From positions 3,986,501-4,050,500 of the forward strand of contig CP051237.1 of the NCBI GenBank assembly GCA_017794825.1: a DNA stretch of 64,000 bases. Reading direction: 5' to 3'. A program made the translations under genes and the position numbers. Below the pieces are notes generated by a model, which was not told the origin of the DNA, ran no database searches, and saw only the letters and a list, made by a program, of their open reading frames with translations. The DNA is from Pararhizobium sp. (GTDB lineage: Bacteria; Pseudomonadota; Alphaproteobacteria; Rhizobiales; Rhizobiaceae). Position 1 is the stretch's first letter. The number at the start of each line of letters is the position of its first letter. Below, piece after piece: positions 1 through 8,679 of this stretch.

Positions 1-559
1 CCTCGGCCATCTTTCCGTAGTCCTCGACGATGGCGTCGTAGATCGCCTCGTCGTAACCTACGAGGTCCATCTTGTTGACGGCGAGCACGATGTGGCGAAT
101 GCCGAGCAGAGAGGCGATGAAGCTGTGGCGGCGGCTTTGCGTCAGCACGCCCTTGCGGGCGTCGATCAGGATGACGGCGACGTCGGCGGTCGAGGCGCCG
201 GTGACCATGTTGCGGGTATATTGTTCGTGGCCGGGCGTGTCGGCGACGATGAACTTGCGCCTGTCGGTCGCGAAGAACCGGTAGGCGACGTCGATGGTGA
301 TGCCCTGTTCGCGCTCGGCGCTCAGGCCGTCGACCAGCAGCGCGAAGTCGATGTCTTCGCCCTGCGTGCCGATCTTGCGCGACGTGTTTTCGAGTTCCGC
401 CAGCTGATCGTCGAAGATCATCTTCGATTCGTAGAGCATGCGCCCGATGAGGGTCGACTTGCCGTCGTCGACGCTGCCGCAGGTGATGAACCGGAGCGTT
501 TCGAGACCCGCCTGATGCTCCAGATAGGACTGGATGTCCTTTGCCGTTTCGACGTTCAT
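1..559 (-). CDS. cysN: Sulfate adenylyltransferase subunit 1 (CysN), N-terminal part
   Basis: This is the GTPase subunit of ATP sulfurylase, which couples GTP hydrolysis to adenylation of sulfate (APS formation) in the cytoplasm. About 186 residues are present and the gene runs off the left edge. The P-loop GSVDDGKST lies at residues 28-36, followed by the G3 motif DTPGHEQYTRNM and the G4 motif NKMD, all typical of translation-factor-type GTPases. The ATG shares one base with the cysD stop codon, so the two are co-transcribed and probably translationally coupled. Whether a C-terminal CysC (APS kinase) domain is fused, as in many rhizobia, cannot be seen here. Confidence 0.95.
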   Translation of the reverse strand, partial: MNVETAKDIQSYLEHQAGLETLRFITCGSVDDGKSTLIGRMLYESKMIFDDQLAELENTSRKIGTQGEDIDFALLVDGLSAEREQGITIDVAYRFFATDRRKFIVADTPGHEQYTRNMVTGASTADVAVILIDARKGVLTQSRRHSFIASLLGIRHIVLAVNKMDLVGYDEAIYDAIVEDYGKMAE

Positions 560-2043
560 CAGAAATACCCCTCCTGCTTCTTGTGCTCCATGGAGGCGGC
601 GCTGTCGGTGTCGATGGCGCGTCCCTGGCGTTCGCTGCTGTGGGTCTGGAGGAGTTCGAGGATGATCGCGCCGAGGTCTTCGGCTTCTGAATCGATGCCG
701 CCGGTAAGCGGATAGCAGCCAAGGGTGCGGAACCGGATCTTGCGGAACTTCACGGTTTCGCCGTCCATCGGCCGGACGCGGTCGTCGTCAAGCATCATGA
801 GCATGCCGTCGCGCTCCACCGTCGGCCGGACATGCGAGAAGTAGAGCGGCACGATGGGGATGCTTTCGCGGTAGATGTACTGCCACACGTCGAGCTCGGT
901 CCAGTTGGAGATCGGGAAGACGCGGATACTCTCGCCCTTGCTCTTCGTCGTGTTGTAGAGGTTCCACAGCTCCGGACGCTGGTTCTTCGGATCCCAGCGC
1001 TGCGTTGTCGTGCGGAAGGAGAAGACGCGCTCCTTGGCGCGGCTTTTTTCCTCGTCGCGACGGGCGCCGCCGAAGGCGACGTCGAAACCGTACTTGTCGA
1101 GCGCCTGTTTGAGGCCCTGCGTCTTCATGATGTCGGTGTGGACCGCGCTGCCGTGGTCGATAGGATTGATGTCCTTTTCGACGCCCTCCGGATTGACGTG
1201 GACGATCAGGTCCATGCCGGCGTCGGCGGCCATGCGGTCGCGGAACTGGTACATCTCCTGGAATTTCCAGCGCGTGTCGACATGCAGCAGCGGGAAGGGC
1301 GGCGGAGACGGGTAGAAGGCCTTACGCGCCAGATGCAGCATGACGGCGCTGTCCTTGCCGACCGAATAGAGCATCACCGGATTGTCGGCGGTCGCGGCCA
1401 CCTCGCGCATGATGTGGATGCTTTCGGCTTGCAGCCGGTCGAGATGGGTGAGGTGCGCGGTTTTTGGAACATCGCCGCCGGAGCGGGCGACGATATCCTC
1501 AAGGTCGACGATCGGGTGATAGGCGGCGAGCGCGGCGGTCACGCCGTCACCGAGCCTGTTTTCGCTGTCGATCAGCTTTCTCAGACGCGCGGTCAGCCCG
1601 CCATGCGGCCAGACCAGCATCCGGCGCTCCGGGTCTTCACGCAGCGAGCCGATGGCATGAAGAAGTTCTTCGTCCGACGGATCGCCCGATGACAGGAACA
1701 CCCAGCGACGGCCGCCGCGACCGTCATTGGAGACCAGAAGGCTGCGTCCGTCCGGCGTGGCGTGCAGCTGGACATGAAGGGACAAAACGCGTTCCTTGCG
1801 CGCCAGTTCGGCGAGCGTTTCGGCCGCAAAGCTCTTTACCGGACGGTCGCGTTCATCGCGCAGGTCGGCCGGCTCGAGAGCCGGCGGCAGCAGGCCTTCC
1901 GACAGGATCGTGCGTTCGACGGTGCGCTTGGTGCTCGCGTCGCTGTGTTCGGCGAGCGCCGAATACAGCGTGACCGTGGTCCAGCAGCGGATTGCGCCGT
2001 CGCCGGATGTCCGGTTCCTGAGAACCTCTTCTGGAAATTTCAT
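559..2043 (-). CDS. cysD: Sulfate adenylyltransferase subunit 2 (CysD) with an N-terminal extension
   Basis: This is the catalytic ATP-sulfurylase subunit, which forms APS from ATP and sulfate together with CysN. Residues from about 193 to 494 are a complete CysD of usual length (about 302 aa), starting at PKTAHLTHLDRLQ and carrying the PP-loop SVGKDS at 227-232. The first 192 residues are extra, in the same open frame, and not recognised. The residue just before the core is a GTT valine, so no start codon sits where a normal CysD would begin. An AAAGGG-type ribosome site lies about 10 bases before the upstream ATG. The extension may be a domain fused to CysD. The core call is firm and the extension's role is unknown. 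Confidence 0.9.
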   Translation of the reverse strand: MKFPEEVLRNRTSGDGAIRCWTTVTLYSALAEHSDASTKRTVERTILSEGLLPPALEPADLRDERDRPVKSFAAETLAELARKERVLSLHVQLHATPDGRSLLVSNDGRGGRRWVFLSSGDPSDEELLHAIGSLREDPERRMLVWPHGGLTARLRKLIDSENRLGDGVTAALAAYHPIVDLEDIVARSGGDVPKTAHLTHLDRLQAESIHIMREVAATADNPVMLYSVGKDSAVMLHLARKAFYPSPPPFPLLHVDTRWKFQEMYQFRDRMAADAGMDLIVHVNPEGVEKDINPIDHGSAVHTDIMKTQGLKQALDKYGFDVAFGGARRDEEKSRAKERVFSFRTTTQRWDPKNQRPELWNLYNTTKSKGESIRVFPISNWTELDVWQYIYRESIPIVPLYFSHVRPTVERDGMLMMLDDDRVRPMDGETVKFRKIRFRTLGCYPLTGGIDSEAEDLGAIILELLQTHSSERQGRAIDTDSAASMEHKKQEGYF

Positions 2044-2098
2044 CTGATGTCGCCCTTTGTCGCAAAATGCAAAACAACTAAAGCATTAATGCGTGCAA

Positions 2099-2135
2099 CT
2101 TGTAAATGACTCGTAAAATGACAGTCAATTACAAG
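2099..2135. promoter_or_regulatory. Large dyad operator candidate upstream of cysDN
   Basis: The arms CTTGTAAATGACT (2099-2111) and AGTCAATTACAAG (2123-2135) are inverted repeats matching at 12 of 13 positions around an 11-base centre. A further TTACAAA half-site follows at about 2139. On the minus strand, reading toward cysD, the dyad contains a TTGACT that could act as a -35 box. The stretch is far more AT-rich than its surroundings and ends 56 bases before the cysD start codon. It is probably the operator of a sulfur-responsive regulator. The regulator's identity is not indicated. Confidence 0.5.
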
Positions 2136-2161
2136 ATTTTACAAATTGCGACACCGGAAGA

Positions 2162-2971
2162 TTATTGACCGCCGTAAGCGATGAAGGCGGAATTGCGGAA
2201 CCCATCATGCTGCTTGCCGTAGACAAAGGCCGATCCGTCTTCCCTGACGACCTTGCCGCCGGCGCCTGAGAGGACGGCGTGGCCCGCGCCGATGTCCCAC
2301 TCCATGGTCGGGCCGAAGCGCGGATAGATATCCGCTTCGCCCTCCGCCACCACGCAGAATTTCAGCGAGGAGCCGCGCGAAACGCAGTCCGTGATGCCTT
2401 TTTCGTTCAGGAAGGCGTCCGTCTTTTCGTCGCGGTGAGACCGGCTTGCGACGGCGGTCAGCTTTTCCGGAGCGGGCCGGACGCGCAGCGCCTTGCGGTC
2501 CGAGATGGCGTCGACGCCTTCGCCGGCTTTCACCGCGCCGCTCCAGGCCTTGTCGCCGTCGGACCAGTAAATCGTGTCGAGCGCGGGGCAGAAGACGACG
2601 CCGAGCAGCGGCTGGCCGTTGTCGATCAGGGCGATGTTGACGGTAAAATCCGTCCGGCTCTGGATGAACTCCTTGGTGCCGTCGATCGGATCGACAAGAA
2701 TGAAAGCCTCGCCGTCGAGCTGCGGAATGCGGCCGGCCGAAACCGATTCTTCCGCCACGACCGGAAACCGGGAGGCGCCCTTCGCCAGGTACTCGAGAAT
2801 GACCGCCTCGGCTTCGCGGTCCGCCGCCGTCACCGGCGAATTGTCGGATTTGGTCTCCACGCCGGACAGGTTGCGGTAGTGCCGCATGACGACGCCGCCC
2901 GCCGCAAGCGCGGCCTCGAGAAACAGATATGTCAGTGATTCACGCTCGTCGGAGCCAACGGACTGCGCCAT
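2162..2971 (-). CDS. cysQ: 3'(2'),5'-bisphosphate nucleotidase CysQ
   Basis: This is an inositol-monophosphatase-fold enzyme that dephosphorylates PAP (and PAPS) to AMP, clearing the by-product of sulfate activation. The 269-residue length is normal. Metal- and phosphate-binding motifs are present: the acidic pair in VAEES (residues 74-75), DPIDGT at 94-99 and EWDIGAGHA at 224-232. It lies between manC and cysD on the same strand, with 38 bases to manC, which fits a role in sulfur assimilation. A generic inositol monophosphatase is the alternative, but the cys context favours CysQ. Confidence 0.9.
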   Translation of the reverse strand: MAQSVGSDERESLTYLFLEAALAAGGVVMRHYRNLSGVETKSDNSPVTAADREAEAVILEYLAKGASRFPVVAEESVSAGRIPQLDGEAFILVDPIDGTKEFIQSRTDFTVNIALIDNGQPLLGVVFCPALDTIYWSDGDKAWSGAVKAGEGVDAISDRKALRVRPAPEKLTAVASRSHRDEKTDAFLNEKGITDCVSRGSSLKFCVVAEGEADIYPRFGPTMEWDIGAGHAVLSGAGGKVVREDGSAFVYGKQHDGFRNSAFIAYGGQ

Positions 2972-3009
2972 TTTTAATCCTCATATTCCTGTGTCTTGCT
3001 GACAGCCGT

Positions 3010-4425
3010 TTACGAGCGGCCGTAAATGTCTTCGTAGCGGACGATGTCGTCCTCGCCGAGATAGTCGCCCGTCTGCACCTCAATGAGGGTCATCGGTTCT
3101 TTGCCGCGGTTTTCCATCCGGTGCACCTTGCCGCATTCGATATAGGTCGATTCATTGGCCTCGAGCACGAGATTGGCGTCGCCGTTGACGATATGCGCGA
3201 CGCCCTGGACCACTGTCCAGTGCTCCGAACGGTGCTTGTGCGACTGCAGGCTCAGGCAGCCGCCCGGCCGCACCTCGATCCGTTTGACCTTGTAGCCGGG
3301 GCCTTCATCCAGAACGGTGTAGGATCCCCACGGGCGGCGGCCCTTCGGGAAGGTGGCGTGGGCTTCGTGACCAGTGTCGCGAAGCTTTTCAAACAGCGCC
3401 TTGACGTCCTGCGCCTTGTCCTTCTTCACGACCAGCGTCGCGTCGCGCGTGTCGACGACGGCGATGTCGTCAACGCCGACCAGTCCGACCAGACGATTTT
3501 CGGAATGGACGAAGCAGTTGTGCGCGCCGACCATTGCGACGTCGCCGATCGCCGAGTTTCCGTTCTCGTCGCGGGCGAAACTTTCCGAGAGGGAAGACCA
3601 TGTTCCGACATCGCTCCAGCCGATATCCGCGCGAATGACGGAAAGGTTCTTCACCTTTTCCATCACCGCATAGTCGACCGAGATTTTCGGAACCTGGGCG
3701 AATGTTTCGCCGTCCAGCGTCGTCTCGATCCGACCGTCGTCGAACTCTTCCCTGTCGCCCTTTTCGATGGCGAGGCGGCTCTTTTCGAGGATCTCGGGGC
3801 ACAGGTCCTGCATCGCTGCGACCATGGAGCCGGCGGCAAAGCAGAACATGCCGGAATTCCAGAGGAACTGGCCCGATTGCAGATAGGACTGCGCGGTTTC
3901 CACGTCCGGCTTTTCGACGAAGCGCACGGCGTTCTCGCCGTCGACCTCGATGTAACCATAGCCGGTTTCCGGCCCTGTCGGCTCGATGCCGAAAGTGACG
4001 ATGCGGCCTTCCGAGGCTCTTTGCGTCGCCTTGGCGACCGCTGCGCGAAAGCCTTCCCGATCGAGGATCACGTGGTCCGCGGGCAGCAGCAGGATGATTG
4101 CGTCGTCGCCGAAGGCGTCCGCCACATAGGCTGCGGCCACGGCTGTCGCTGCGGCCGTGTCGCGCCCTTGCGGCTCCAGCAGATAGTGGTTCTTGACCGG
4201 TCCGTCGCCATACTGCTCGTATTCATCGACCGTCTTGAACGAGGAATCCCGCGCGGTGATCGTCACCACGTCGGAGACGCCTTCCAGAGATGCGGCGCGT
4301 TCAAAGGTGTTGAACAGGAGGGATTTGCCGTTCTCGAGCGGCAGGAACGGTTTCGGATGAGACTGGCGGGATGCAGGCCAAAGACGGGAGCCCACGCCGC
4401 CGCTGACAATGACTGGTACAATCAT
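3010..4425 (-). CDS. manC: Mannose-1-phosphate guanylyltransferase / mannose-6-phosphate isomerase
   Basis: This is a bifunctional type II enzyme making GDP-mannose, a precursor for surface polysaccharides. The nucleotidyltransferase signature GGVGSRLWP is at residues 9-17. The C-terminal cupin isomerase domain has the RPWGSY and GGCLSLQSHKHRSEHW motifs. The chosen start (MIVPVIVSGG) gives 471 residues, the usual length. An in-frame start 57 bases upstream would add a 19-residue Ser/Asn-rich tail that does not look native. It sits in the minus-strand run leading into cysQ, but no functional link to sulfur metabolism is evident. Confidence 0.92.
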   Translation of the reverse strand: MIVPVIVSGGVGSRLWPASRQSHPKPFLPLENGKSLLFNTFERAASLEGVSDVVTITARDSSFKTVDEYEQYGDGPVKNHYLLEPQGRDTAAATAVAAAYVADAFGDDAIILLLPADHVILDREGFRAAVAKATQRASEGRIVTFGIEPTGPETGYGYIEVDGENAVRFVEKPDVETAQSYLQSGQFLWNSGMFCFAAGSMVAAMQDLCPEILEKSRLAIEKGDREEFDDGRIETTLDGETFAQVPKISVDYAVMEKVKNLSVIRADIGWSDVGTWSSLSESFARDENGNSAIGDVAMVGAHNCFVHSENRLVGLVGVDDIAVVDTRDATLVVKKDKAQDVKALFEKLRDTGHEAHATFPKGRRPWGSYTVLDEGPGYKVKRIEVRPGGCLSLQSHKHRSEHWTVVQGVAHIVNGDANLVLEANESTYIECGKVHRMENRGKEPMTLIEVQTGDYLGEDDIVRYEDIYGRS

Positions 4426-4536
4426 TCTTTCGGGTTTTCCCTGAGAGCGGTCGGTTGCGTTGCTTGAGTGTGATGAACCCAATTGTTTACATTATCAAGA
4501 CATGGATGAAACATCAGGGTCTCAACGCAGGCTAAA

Positions 4537-5706
4537 CTAGACGGTTCCGCCGGCGATCCGGGACCGTAGCCGGATGCCTGCCAGACTGCCGGCAAAGCCG
4601 AAGACGAGCCAGCCCCAGCCATGCAGGCTGCCGGATATCACGCCGCCGATATAAGCGCCGATATTGCAGCCATAGGCGAGGCGCGCGCCATATCCCATCA
4701 ACAGGCCGCCACAGATCGACAGAAGCAGGGCCTTTCCGGTAATTCGAAAGTGCGGAGCGAACCGTCCGGCAAGCGAGGCCGCGAGGAACGCTCCGGCGAC
4801 AATGCCGAAATTCATCACGGACGTTGCATCGGCAAAGACGCTCGCCTCGATGCGGTGCGCCTGGCCCGACCAGTACGGCCACGTCTCGACCGGAACGCCA
4901 ATTCCATTTGCGATCTTGGCGCCCCAAAGGGCAAAGGCCGACGTAATGCCCCAGGGATGGGTCAGGGTCACAAGGGTCAGGATGCTTACCACGGACAGAG
5001 CCACAGCGCCCCAGGTTTTGGGCCATGGCCCGCGCAGCAAGCCGCCCGTCCATACGGCTTCTTCAAGATGTCCGTACCGACGCCGCTCCCGGCGGATCGC
5101 CAGAAATGCGATTGCGCCCAGCAGAAACGCCGTGAAAGCGAAGGCGCCGACCGCGCCGAAGTGGTCGACAAGCGAATAGGCCCTGAAAGCCGGCAGCGAC
5201 CACCAGAACGGCATGTGCGCGGTGGCGATGATGGAGCCCAGAACGAAGCCGCAGAGCGTTGCGATCATTCTCGTATTGCCGCCGCCCGCCGTAAAGAGCG
5301 CGCCCGAAGCGCAACTGCCGGAGAACTGCATGCCGACGCCGAAAAGGAACGCGCCGAGCGCAGCCGACACGCCGAAGGACGCAACGGCGCCATGAAGGTC
5401 GCGTCCGAAAACGCCGCCGCTTTCCAGCAAGGGGAAGGAAACCGCGCATGTCAGAAGAATGAGCAGGATTTGCGCTCTCAACCCTTCGCTTCTCGCCTCG
5501 ACAGCGAGCTGACGCCAGGCTCCGGTAAAGCCGAAGGACGCATGATAGAGCGATACGCCGGCCAAAAGGCCCAGCAGAACGGCTTCCGTCGATCTTGTCG
5601 CTCCTTCGCGCCAGGCCGCGAGGAGGAGAAGAGCCGCAAGCAGCAGCGAGGCGACCAGAACCGGTCGTTGAAGGGGAAGATATGCGCCGGGCGTTTTCTG
5701 CAGCAT
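4537..5706 (-). CDS. YeeE/YedE-family sulfur (thiosulfate-type) transporter
   Basis: This is a 389-residue polytopic inner-membrane protein of the YeeE/YedE (DUF395) family, whose characterised members import thiosulfate. About nine to ten hydrophobic segments are visible. The two family cysteine motifs are present: GSCASG (Cys132) in the first half and YGCNIGAY in the second, the residues thought to relay sulfur species through the pore. It lies upstream of the cys genes on the same strand, which suggests sulfur-source uptake. No adjacent TusA/YeeD-like gene is present, although many relatives have one. The substrate is inferred from the family. Confidence 0.85.
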   Translation of the reverse strand: MLQKTPGAYLPLQRPVLVASLLLAALLLLAAWREGATRSTEAVLLGLLAGVSLYHASFGFTGAWRQLAVEARSEGLRAQILLILLTCAVSFPLLESGGVFGRDLHGAVASFGVSAALGAFLFGVGMQFSGSCASGALFTAGGGNTRMIATLCGFVLGSIIATAHMPFWWSLPAFRAYSLVDHFGAVGAFAFTAFLLGAIAFLAIRRERRRYGHLEEAVWTGGLLRGPWPKTWGAVALSVVSILTLVTLTHPWGITSAFALWGAKIANGIGVPVETWPYWSGQAHRIEASVFADATSVMNFGIVAGAFLAASLAGRFAPHFRITGKALLLSICGGLLMGYGARLAYGCNIGAYIGGVISGSLHGWGWLVFGFAGSLAGIRLRSRIAGGTV

Positions 5707-5910
5707 GATGGTCTGACACTATCGGGCAGGCCTTCCGGTTTCCACAAGTCAAACGGCAACACTTTTTCGACACAGTGTGACAGGGTTTTCCCTTGTAGAT
5801 CGTCGAAGGAATGGAAATGGCGGTCCTTCTGCTTGACGATATACGGTTGCTTGATGTTTCGTGCCGTGCGGCGCATGCAACGTCGCGGGTAACCGCGGGG
5901 GGAGGACACA

Positions 5911-7404
5911 ATGGCGGACCATATTCTTGCGATCGATCAGGGCACGACATCGAGCCGCGCCATCATTTTCGACGGCGCGCAATCCATTGTCGCCGTCGGC
6001 CAGATGGAATTCGCCCAGCATTTCCCGGATTCGGGCTGGGTGGAGCATGATCCCGAGGAAATCTGGAAAACCGTGCTCTGGTCTGTCGAAAAGGCGATGG
6101 CGGAGGCATCTCTGAAGCCCGCTGACATCGCCGCAATCGGCATCACCAACCAGCGCGAAACCGTCGTCGTCTGGGATCGCGACAGCGGCGAGCCGATCCA
6201 TAACGCAATCGTCTGGCAGGATCGGCGTACGGCAGCCTATTGCGACGCGCTCAAGCAGCGCGGTCTCGAGCCTGTGTTCACGGAGAAGACAGGACTGCTC
6301 CTCGATCCGTATTTTTCCGGCACCAAGGTCAACTGGATTCTGGACAACGTCGAAGGCGCGCGGGAACGCGCAACGCGCGGCAATCTGTGTTTTGGAACGA
6401 TCGACGCCTTCCTGATCTGGCGTCTGACCGACGGCGCGCGCCACGTCACCGATGCGACCAACGCCTCGCGCACGCTCCTGTTCAATATCGAGAAGAATGA
6501 CTGGGACGCGGAACTGCTCGAAATTCTCGACGTCCCGGCCTCGATGCTGCCCGAGGTTCATGACTGCGCGGCCGATTTCGGCGTGGTCGCGAGCGGTCTT
6601 CCGCTTGCCGGAACGCCGATCCTGGGCGTGGCGGGCGACCAGCAGGCGGCGCTCATCGGCAATGCTTGTTTTGAACCCGGCATGATGAAATCGACCTACG
6701 GCACGGGATGTTTCGCGCTGCTCAACACCGGCTCCGATCTGGTGCGCTCGAAAAACCGGCTCCTGACGACGATCGGATATCGGCTGGACGGCGCGACCAC
6801 CTATGCGCTGGAAGGTTCGATCTTCGTCGCCGGCGCCGGCGTGCAGTGGTTGCGCGACAAACTCGGGATCATTCGTTCGGCCGCCGAAAGCGGAAGGCTC
6901 GCCGCACAGGCAGATCCGCAGCAGCACGTCTATTTCGTGCCGGCGTTCGTCGGGCTCGGCGCGCCGCACTGGGACGCCGACGCACGCGGCGCCGTGTTCG
7001 GGCTGACGCGCAATTTCGGCGCGCCCGAAATGGCGAAAGCGGTGCTCGATTCGGTCTGCTTCCAGACCTACGATCTGCTGGAGGCCAACAAGAACGACTG
7101 GAATTCCGGCGACGCCGACACCGTGCTGCGGGTTGACGGCGGCATGGTCGCCTCCGACTGGACGATGCAGCGTCTTGCCGACATTCTGGCCGCGCCCGTC
7201 GACCGTCCGGTGATCCTGGAGACCACGGCGCTGGGCGCCGCATGGCTTGCCGGATACAAGGCCGGCGTGTGGCCGGACGCGGCAGGTTTTTCGCAAAGCT
7301 GGCGTCTCGACCGTCGCTTCGAACCGCAGCTCGACGAGGAGACCAGACAGCGCGAACTCGCCGGCTGGCAGGACGCGATCAGCCGGACTTTGACCAAGCG
7401 GTAG
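5911..7404 (+). CDS. glpK: Glycerol kinase
   Basis: An FGGY-family kinase that phosphorylates glycerol to glycerol-3-phosphate with ATP. It has 497 residues, the standard length. The N-terminal phosphate-binding motif DQGTTSSR is at residues 9-16, and the family segments GWVEHDPEEIW, GITNQRET and VDGGMVASDW are present. A purine-rich ribosome site (GGGGGGAGG) precedes the ATG. It is divergent from the YeeE gene across a 204-base intergenic region. No glycerol facilitator or dehydrogenase gene is adjacent, so it appears to be a stand-alone glpK. Confidence 0.95.
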   Translation: MADHILAIDQGTTSSRAIIFDGAQSIVAVGQMEFAQHFPDSGWVEHDPEEIWKTVLWSVEKAMAEASLKPADIAAIGITNQRETVVVWDRDSGEPIHNAIVWQDRRTAAYCDALKQRGLEPVFTEKTGLLLDPYFSGTKVNWILDNVEGARERATRGNLCFGTIDAFLIWRLTDGARHVTDATNASRTLLFNIEKNDWDAELLEILDVPASMLPEVHDCAADFGVVASGLPLAGTPILGVAGDQQAALIGNACFEPGMMKSTYGTGCFALLNTGSDLVRSKNRLLTTIGYRLDGATTYALEGSIFVAGAGVQWLRDKLGIIRSAAESGRLAAQADPQQHVYFVPAFVGLGAPHWDADARGAVFGLTRNFGAPEMAKAVLDSVCFQTYDLLEANKNDWNSGDADTVLRVDGGMVASDWTMQRLADILAAPVDRPVILETTALGAAWLAGYKAGVWPDAAGFSQSWRLDRRFEPQLDEETRQRELAGWQDAISRTLTKR

Positions 7405-7443
7405 TGCAGCCCGCTTCAGGCGAAATCCTGCATCAAAGGTCGA

Positions 7444-7488
7444 AAATGGAAATTTCGATATCTTGCCTTAGTCCCGGAAATGGAAATT
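7444..7488. repeat. Direct repeat pair upstream of the AraC-type gene
   Basis: The 11-base word AAATGGAAATT occurs at 7444-7454 and again at 7478-7488, 34 bases apart, in the 187-base gap between glpK and the AraC-type gene. Directly repeated sites are typical of AraC-family binding. The pair may therefore be an autoregulatory site, but this rests only on pattern and position. Confidence 0.35.
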
Positions 7489-7591
7489 CGCGTCATATAC
7501 CAATAATTGTTGTTACATTAGATGTGCTTTATGAGTGTATTCCCAGTATCGTCACTGCATAGGACTTGCGGTTGACAGAAGAGGCATCGGA

Positions 7592-8548
7592 ATGCAGTCG
7601 CCATCGCAGAATTCCTGGTCCAGAATTCCTATCGCGCGTATCGAAGACTTGAGCGACGCAGTGTATGGCGCCGGTCTGGAAGCGACGCAGATGACCACAG
7701 GTTCCTTGTCGGGCAGTCTGGTATTCGCGCAACAGGAAAACCTCGTGCTGACCAGCGGCTATATAGATGGAACGGTGGCGCTGCAGGGGCCGCTGTCTCT
7801 CGACATGGTTACCTTCGGCATCGGACTGAGAGTTCCGCCCGGCACCTGGCACTGGATGGATGAGGTTGCGACGGGAGACATCGGAGTGTTCCTCCCGGGT
7901 GACGATCACGATTCCCGCTACATGCCTGGCAGCCTTTACGCGACACTGTCCATCAACATGGACGAACTGGAGGCAGAAGCCGCTGCGCTCGAACTTAACC
8001 TCCGTCCGAGAGCTCTGGATGGAACCGGATTTCATCCGTACAAGTTGCCGGCAGACACAATAGACGGTCTTCGCAATCGGTTCGAGTTCCTTCATACCGG
8101 TATCGGCTCTTCAGCGGTTTCTGCCGCTTCAATCAGTCAAGCGATGCTGTCCGCCATCATCCATCACTATGGCGCGCCTCCTTTCGCGACTGCGCGCAAA
8201 CCCAAGCGGTGCGGGCAAGCGAGAATCATCGCCAAAGCCCGAGCGTACATCATGGAGCATCTCGACGAGCCGATGTCATTGAACGAGATCGCATCCGCCG
8301 CGCACACCTCACGGCGCACTCTCCAACGCGCCTTCGCCGACGTTTATGACGATACGCCGAAGAATTATGTCCGCAGACTTCGGCTGCATCGCATCCGCCG
8401 CGATCTTGCCGGCGACGCTGAAAGGGCGTGTACAGTTGCGCTCATTTCCAACCAGTGGGGCATTGGAGAAATCGGCCGCATGTCCGGCTGGTACAGGGAG
8501 CTGTTCGGGGAAGCCCCCAGCCGCACTCTTGCGCGCGGAAGAGCGTGA
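7592..8548 (+). CDS. AraC-family transcriptional regulator
   Basis: A 318-residue DNA-binding protein. The C-terminal third (about residues 210-315) is an AraC double helix-turn-helix domain, with MSLNEIASAAHTSRRTLQRAF as the first HTH and WGIGEIGRMSGWYRELFGEAPS as the second. The N-terminal 200 residues would be the effector domain and resemble those of EutR-like regulators. The ATG at 7592 is preferred because an AGAGG ribosome site precedes it; a GTG at 7535 is in frame but poorly placed. The neighbouring downstream gene encodes a secreted DUF1254 protein and may be its target. Confidence 0.85.
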   Translation: MQSPSQNSWSRIPIARIEDLSDAVYGAGLEATQMTTGSLSGSLVFAQQENLVLTSGYIDGTVALQGPLSLDMVTFGIGLRVPPGTWHWMDEVATGDIGVFLPGDDHDSRYMPGSLYATLSINMDELEAEAAALELNLRPRALDGTGFHPYKLPADTIDGLRNRFEFLHTGIGSSAVSAASISQAMLSAIIHHYGAPPFATARKPKRCGQARIIAKARAYIMEHLDEPMSLNEIASAAHTSRRTLQRAFADVYDDTPKNYVRRLRLHRIRRDLAGDAERACTVALISNQWGIGEIGRMSGWYRELFGEAPSRTLARGRA

Positions 8549-8679
8549 CGATCGGCCTTTGCATTTTGGCGCAATCTGCATAGGCAGGAATAGATTGCAG
8601 CTCTACCTTCCGCTGATCGGAATGGATCTGCAGGGGACCGGTATGTTTTATCGGGCTCGCCGGGTGTGAGGAGGAAATT

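Noticed and set aside
5749..7296. A 515-codon minus-strand frame opposite glpK
   Set aside because: It is the antisense shadow of glycerol kinase, with no ribosome site or recognisable motif.
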